From Bacteroidaceae bacterium (GTDB taxonomy: Bacteria > Bacteroidota > Bacteroidia > Bacteroidales > Bacteroidaceae), in the NCBI GenBank assembly GCA_017466325.1, contig JAFTUK010000008.1, positions 1 through 64,000 on the forward strand: a stretch of 64,000 nt of DNA. Reading direction: 5' to 3'. The notes under the pieces were generated by a model. That model made no database searches and was not told the origin of the DNA. It saw nothing but the letters and a program-made list of their open reading frames with translations. Of this stretch, positions 61,691 through 64,000 are shown one piece after another. A program made the position numbers and the translations under genes. How positions within the stretch are numbered: position 1 is the stretch's first letter; each line of letters starts with the position of its first letter.

Positions 61691-62899
61691 TCACCGCTCA
61701 TACAGGAAAGCGAAGTGGGCAGGAATGTCGCCCGTGCGCACCTTCCATAGGAGGAGGCCTTCGGGAGAGAAGCAGAACAGGGTGCCGGGATTGACGTGGG
61801 TGCGGGCATCGCCAATGAGTATCTCGCCCGTATGGGGATGGACGGCAATGCCGTAGGGTTCCATGATGGAGGCATCGGTACCGTCGGTGATGAAGTTGGC
61901 GGTGAGAACCTGACGGGTGCGGACGTTGACAATACCGTAGTTGGTATGGTTCTGCATGGTGGCGTAGGAGAACTCGGTGCCTATCACATACAGGGAGTCG
62001 CCACGGAGGGTCATGTTCTCCACCACAAGGTCGGTGCCGTCCTGAGTGGTGATGCGCCGTACCTGCGGAGTGCCGGCCGGGTCGGTGACGCAGAAGAGGG
62101 CACTGGTGTTGCCATAGTAATCACCACGGGAGGATACCCACAACTGCCCGTCAGGGTCGGCCAGGAGATGGTGGAGGTTGACGGCCACGGGGATGCGCAT
62201 TTCCTCGCGAAATGTGGCAAGGTCGATGACGGAAACGGTGTTTTCATAGTTGGGGAACATGTAACCGCCGCTATTGGCAACGAATATCTTGCCGTTGGCG
62301 ATGTCCAGACGGTCGGGTTGGAAACCAACGATGCACGTGTCCACCTTCTCCAGCGTGGCGGTATCTATCTTCACCACCATGCCTTTCTGTTCGTAACCGG
62401 GATTTATCTGCACAGGTCCGGCATAACTGGTCACGTAGGCATAGCCCTCGTGGAAAGCGATATAGCGGCAGTTGGCCAGATTGACCTGCCCCACCCTGCG
62501 TGCTGTACGCGCCTCCATCACCTCTATCTTGTTGCTGCAATTTATCACCGCCCACATACGGTTGCCATAGATGCGGAGGTCGTTGCCCACGTCGCCCAGT
62601 TCCTTGACGGCAGAGGGGTTGGCATTGCCATAGATGTTGCGGATGTATGTGCCAGTGGTGTAGTCGTAGAAGTCCATGGTGCACTTGTTGCTGCCCATAT
62701 TGCCCTCGTTAAGCAGATAGAAGCCAAGGATGCTGTCCGTCCGTGTGCCACCCACCTCTTCTTCCTCGCTGGGCCACACGATGATGTCGTGGCGGCAGGA
62801 TTGGAGGAGGAGGAGAGAGAGGAGAGAGAGGAGGACCCTCCCCCAACCCCTCCACAAGGGAGGGGAGTATAATGTATTCGTAGGTGATTGTTTGTGCAT
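61691..62899 (-). CDS. BtuG-like surface beta-propeller lipoprotein (DUF5074/YncE-type)
   Basis: 402 residues with lipobox LLLLQSC (acylated Cys near residue 35). The body consists of propeller blades: SILGFYLLNEGNMGSNKCTMDFYDY, NDLRIYGNRMWAVINCSNKIEVMEA, YAYVTSYAGPVQINPG, PDRLDIANGKIFVANSGGY and PYGIAVHPHTGEILIGDA. A TonB-dependent receptor is encoded immediately upstream. That receptor-propeller order is the arrangement of BtuB-BtuG in Bacteroides, where BtuG captures cobalamin at the surface. The first 20 residues (SPPLWRGWGR) are encoded by a dispersed C/T-rich repeat, so the signal peptide may have been rebuilt by insertion. Confidence 0.72.
   Translation of the reverse strand: MHKQSPTNTLYSPPLWRGWGRVLLSLLSLLLLQSCRHDIIVWPSEEEEVGGTRTDSILGFYLLNEGNMGSNKCTMDFYDYTTGTYIRNIYGNANPSAVKELGDVGNDLRIYGNRMWAVINCSNKIEVMEARTARRVGQVNLANCRYIAFHEGYAYVTSYAGPVQINPGYEQKGMVVKIDTATLEKVDTCIVGFQPDRLDIANGKIFVANSGGYMFPNYENTVSVIDLATFREEMRIPVAVNLHHLLADPDGQLWVSSRGDYYGNTSALFCVTDPAGTPQVRRITTQDGTDLVVENMTLRGDSLYVIGTEFSYATMQNHTNYGIVNVRTRQVLTANFITDGTDASIMEPYGIAVHPHTGEILIGDARTHVNPGTLFCFSPEGLLLWKVRTGDIPAHFAFLYER
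62831..62867. repeat. Dispersed C/T-rich repeat inside the lipoprotein signal-peptide region
   Basis: GAGGACCCTCCCCCAACCCC and onward. It is an inverted copy of 62954-62990 with few mismatches, and codes for SPPLWRGWGR-type residues. Confidence 0.75.
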
Positions 62900-62953
62900 T
62901 AGTTTTATTTTGGGGGTATATATAATAAGGTGTAGGTGCTGCTGTAACCACTC

Positions 62954-62990
62954 CCTCCCCTTGCGGGAGGGTTGGGGAGGGGTCCTCCTC
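62954..62990. repeat. Dispersed C/T-rich repeat, inverted copy, at the TonB receptor stop
   Basis: The copy ends on the stop codon of the TonB receptor gene. The 62868-62953 stretch between the two copies contains the lipoprotein start codon. Confidence 0.75.
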
Positions 62991-64000
62991 TACCACTCCA
63001 CCTTCACACTCCCCTTCCAGTTGCGTCCAGGCATGGGATAGTTGTGTATGACATCGTATTGCTGGTTGAAGAGGTTGTTGCACTCCAGGGCAAAGGTGAG
63101 GGCGAGACGAGGGAGTTGCCAACGGTAGGTTGCCGACAGGTCGTGCGTGTACCAAGGCTGTTCGTAGTTCTCTCGGATGTTGGCACTGGTATGGTAACGC
63201 TCGCCCACGTAGATGAACGAGTAGTTAAGTCCGAGATTCCGCCACGACAGATTTCCCGCCACGCTACCGCTATGCCAGGGGATGTATGCTATCTGGTCTC
63301 CGTAGGTGCCATAGTAGGGATCGTTGTCAGTAGGGTCGGTACGGTCGGTGGCCGACTGGTAGGTGTAGTTCAGGCAGAGCACCAGCGACCAGTCCCTGCG
63401 CCAACGCATAACCGCCTCTGCCGTTGCCTCCACACCGGCAATGTGCACCTTGCCCACGTTCATCATCATCCAGCGGTACTGGCCCGAGCCCTTGGGAATG
63501 GCGACAATCTTGTTGTCCACCATATTGAAATAGCCGTCGGCCTTCACCTCCACATGGCGGAACAGGCCACGGTACCAGTCGTGCGAGTAGATGAAGCCAA
63601 GGTTCCACTGACGGGTCGTCTCGGGTTGGAGCGAGGCATTGCCAACCTCGGTATAGTAGAGGTCGTTGAACGTGGGCAGGCGGAAGATGCTTTTATAGAG
63701 AGCACGGAGCGAGAGGTCGGAGCAGTCCTTCAATGGCTGATAAGACACGTACACGGCCGGTGTCCAGCGGCTGGTGGCATTGGAAACGGGGTCGGATGTG
63801 ATGCCCTTGGTGGTACGGTCCCACACATTGGTACCAAGAAGCGATGCCATCAGGCGCAAACGGCGGTATTCGTATTGCGTGGCAAGGGCAAGCAGGAGTG
63901 TGTGGCGCACGGGAAAGACGAAGTTAGTGAGCGAGGCATCCAGCGTGTTGTACTGATAGTCGGCGGCCAGGTTCATCTGCCAACCGGGCAGGAGTTCCAC
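62990..64000 (-). CDS. TonB-dependent outer-membrane receptor, C-terminal part (BtuB-like)
   Basis: 336 residues are present and the frame runs off the window end, so the signal peptide, TonB box and plug are missing. Barrel strands alternate aromatic and polar residues. The BtuB/FepA-type segments include YKSIFRLPTFNDLYYTEVGNASLQPETTRQWNLGF, HVEVKADGYFNMVDNKIVAIPKG, VGKVHIAGVEATAEAVM, YTHDLSATYRWQLPRLALTFALECNNLFNQQYDVIHNYPMPGRNWKGSVKVEW. The last residue is Trp, a usual barrel end. With the propeller lipoprotein next to it, a cobalamin receptor is the best guess. Any cobalamin riboswitch would lie outside the window. Confidence 0.88.
   Translation of the reverse strand: MELLPGWQMNLAADYQYNTLDASLTNFVFPVRHTLLLALATQYEYRRLRLMASLLGTNVWDRTTKGITSDPVSNATSRWTPAVYVSYQPLKDCSDLSLRALYKSIFRLPTFNDLYYTEVGNASLQPETTRQWNLGFIYSHDWYRGLFRHVEVKADGYFNMVDNKIVAIPKGSGQYRWMMMNVGKVHIAGVEATAEAVMRWRRDWSLVLCLNYTYQSATDRTDPTDNDPYYGTYGDQIAYIPWHSGSVAGNLSWRNLGLNYSFIYVGERYHTSANIRENYEQPWYTHDLSATYRWQLPRLALTFALECNNLFNQQYDVIHNYPMPGRNWKGSVKVEW

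Overview
The window looks like a chromosomal segment from a gut- or oral-type member of the Bacteroidales, most likely close to Prevotella/Prevotellaceae. The evidence is a SusC/SusD pair, promoters of the TTG-N20-TAnnTTTG type, few Shine-Dalgarno sites, glycoside hydrolases of families 92, 110 and 125, a BtuB/BtuG-like pair, and SprA, the outer-membrane translocon of the type IX secretion system (T9SS). Bacteroides proper generally lacks SprA. No rRNA, tRNA or CRISPR array was seen.

Layout. (1) 1-10.6 kb: a Hin-like invertible promoter cassette. An Mpi-family serine invertase gene and an outward promoter lie between two inverted crossover sites, embedded in 139-bp inverted repeats. In the orientation present here the promoter points into susC-susD-lipoprotein, followed by a secreted M6 metalloprotease. 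This is the most striking system in the window: an apparently phase-variable nutrient (perhaps peptide) uptake locus that carries its own switch. (2) 11.0-25.3 kb: a tightly packed 15-gene minus-strand operon from one promoter, resembling an aryl polyene/flexirubin-type lipid pigment pathway. It has two ketosynthases with half-ketosynthase C-terminal extensions, two ACPs, two hot-dog dehydratases, an adenylating ligase, acyltransferases, an O-methyltransferase, a LolA-like carrier and an MMPL exporter. No ketoreductase is present. (3) 25.9-31.8 kb: GH110, GH125 and GH92, exo-acting enzymes that would trim alpha-galactose and alpha-mannose from host or fungal glycans. (4) 32-38.6 kb: a secreted zincin and an MFS-HlyD-TolC efflux set. 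(5) 38.9-49.5 kb: a TerB-DnaJ protein, two small proteins, sprA and ruvA. (6) 49.6-57.7 kb: etfB-etfA-acyl-CoA dehydrogenase, pgeF, a DUF4831 protein, hpt, adk and obgE. (7) 58.2-64 kb: a large secreted F5/8-type-C protein with a small peptide gene, then a BtuG-like lipoprotein and the C-terminal part of a TonB-dependent receptor cut by the window end.

A second, genome-style pattern runs through the intergenic spacers. There are short tandem arrays with three fixed periods: about 22 bp (five arrays of mostly unrelated sequence, units often with a palindromic core), 9 bp (four arrays), and 7 bp (five arrays, four starting at or within a few bases of the stop codon of a minus-strand gene). Nearly all lie at gene 3' ends.

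All functions are read from sequence motifs and family knowledge; no search was run. Start codons were moved inward from the longest reading frame where an overlap or promoter position argued for it, and this is stated per gene.
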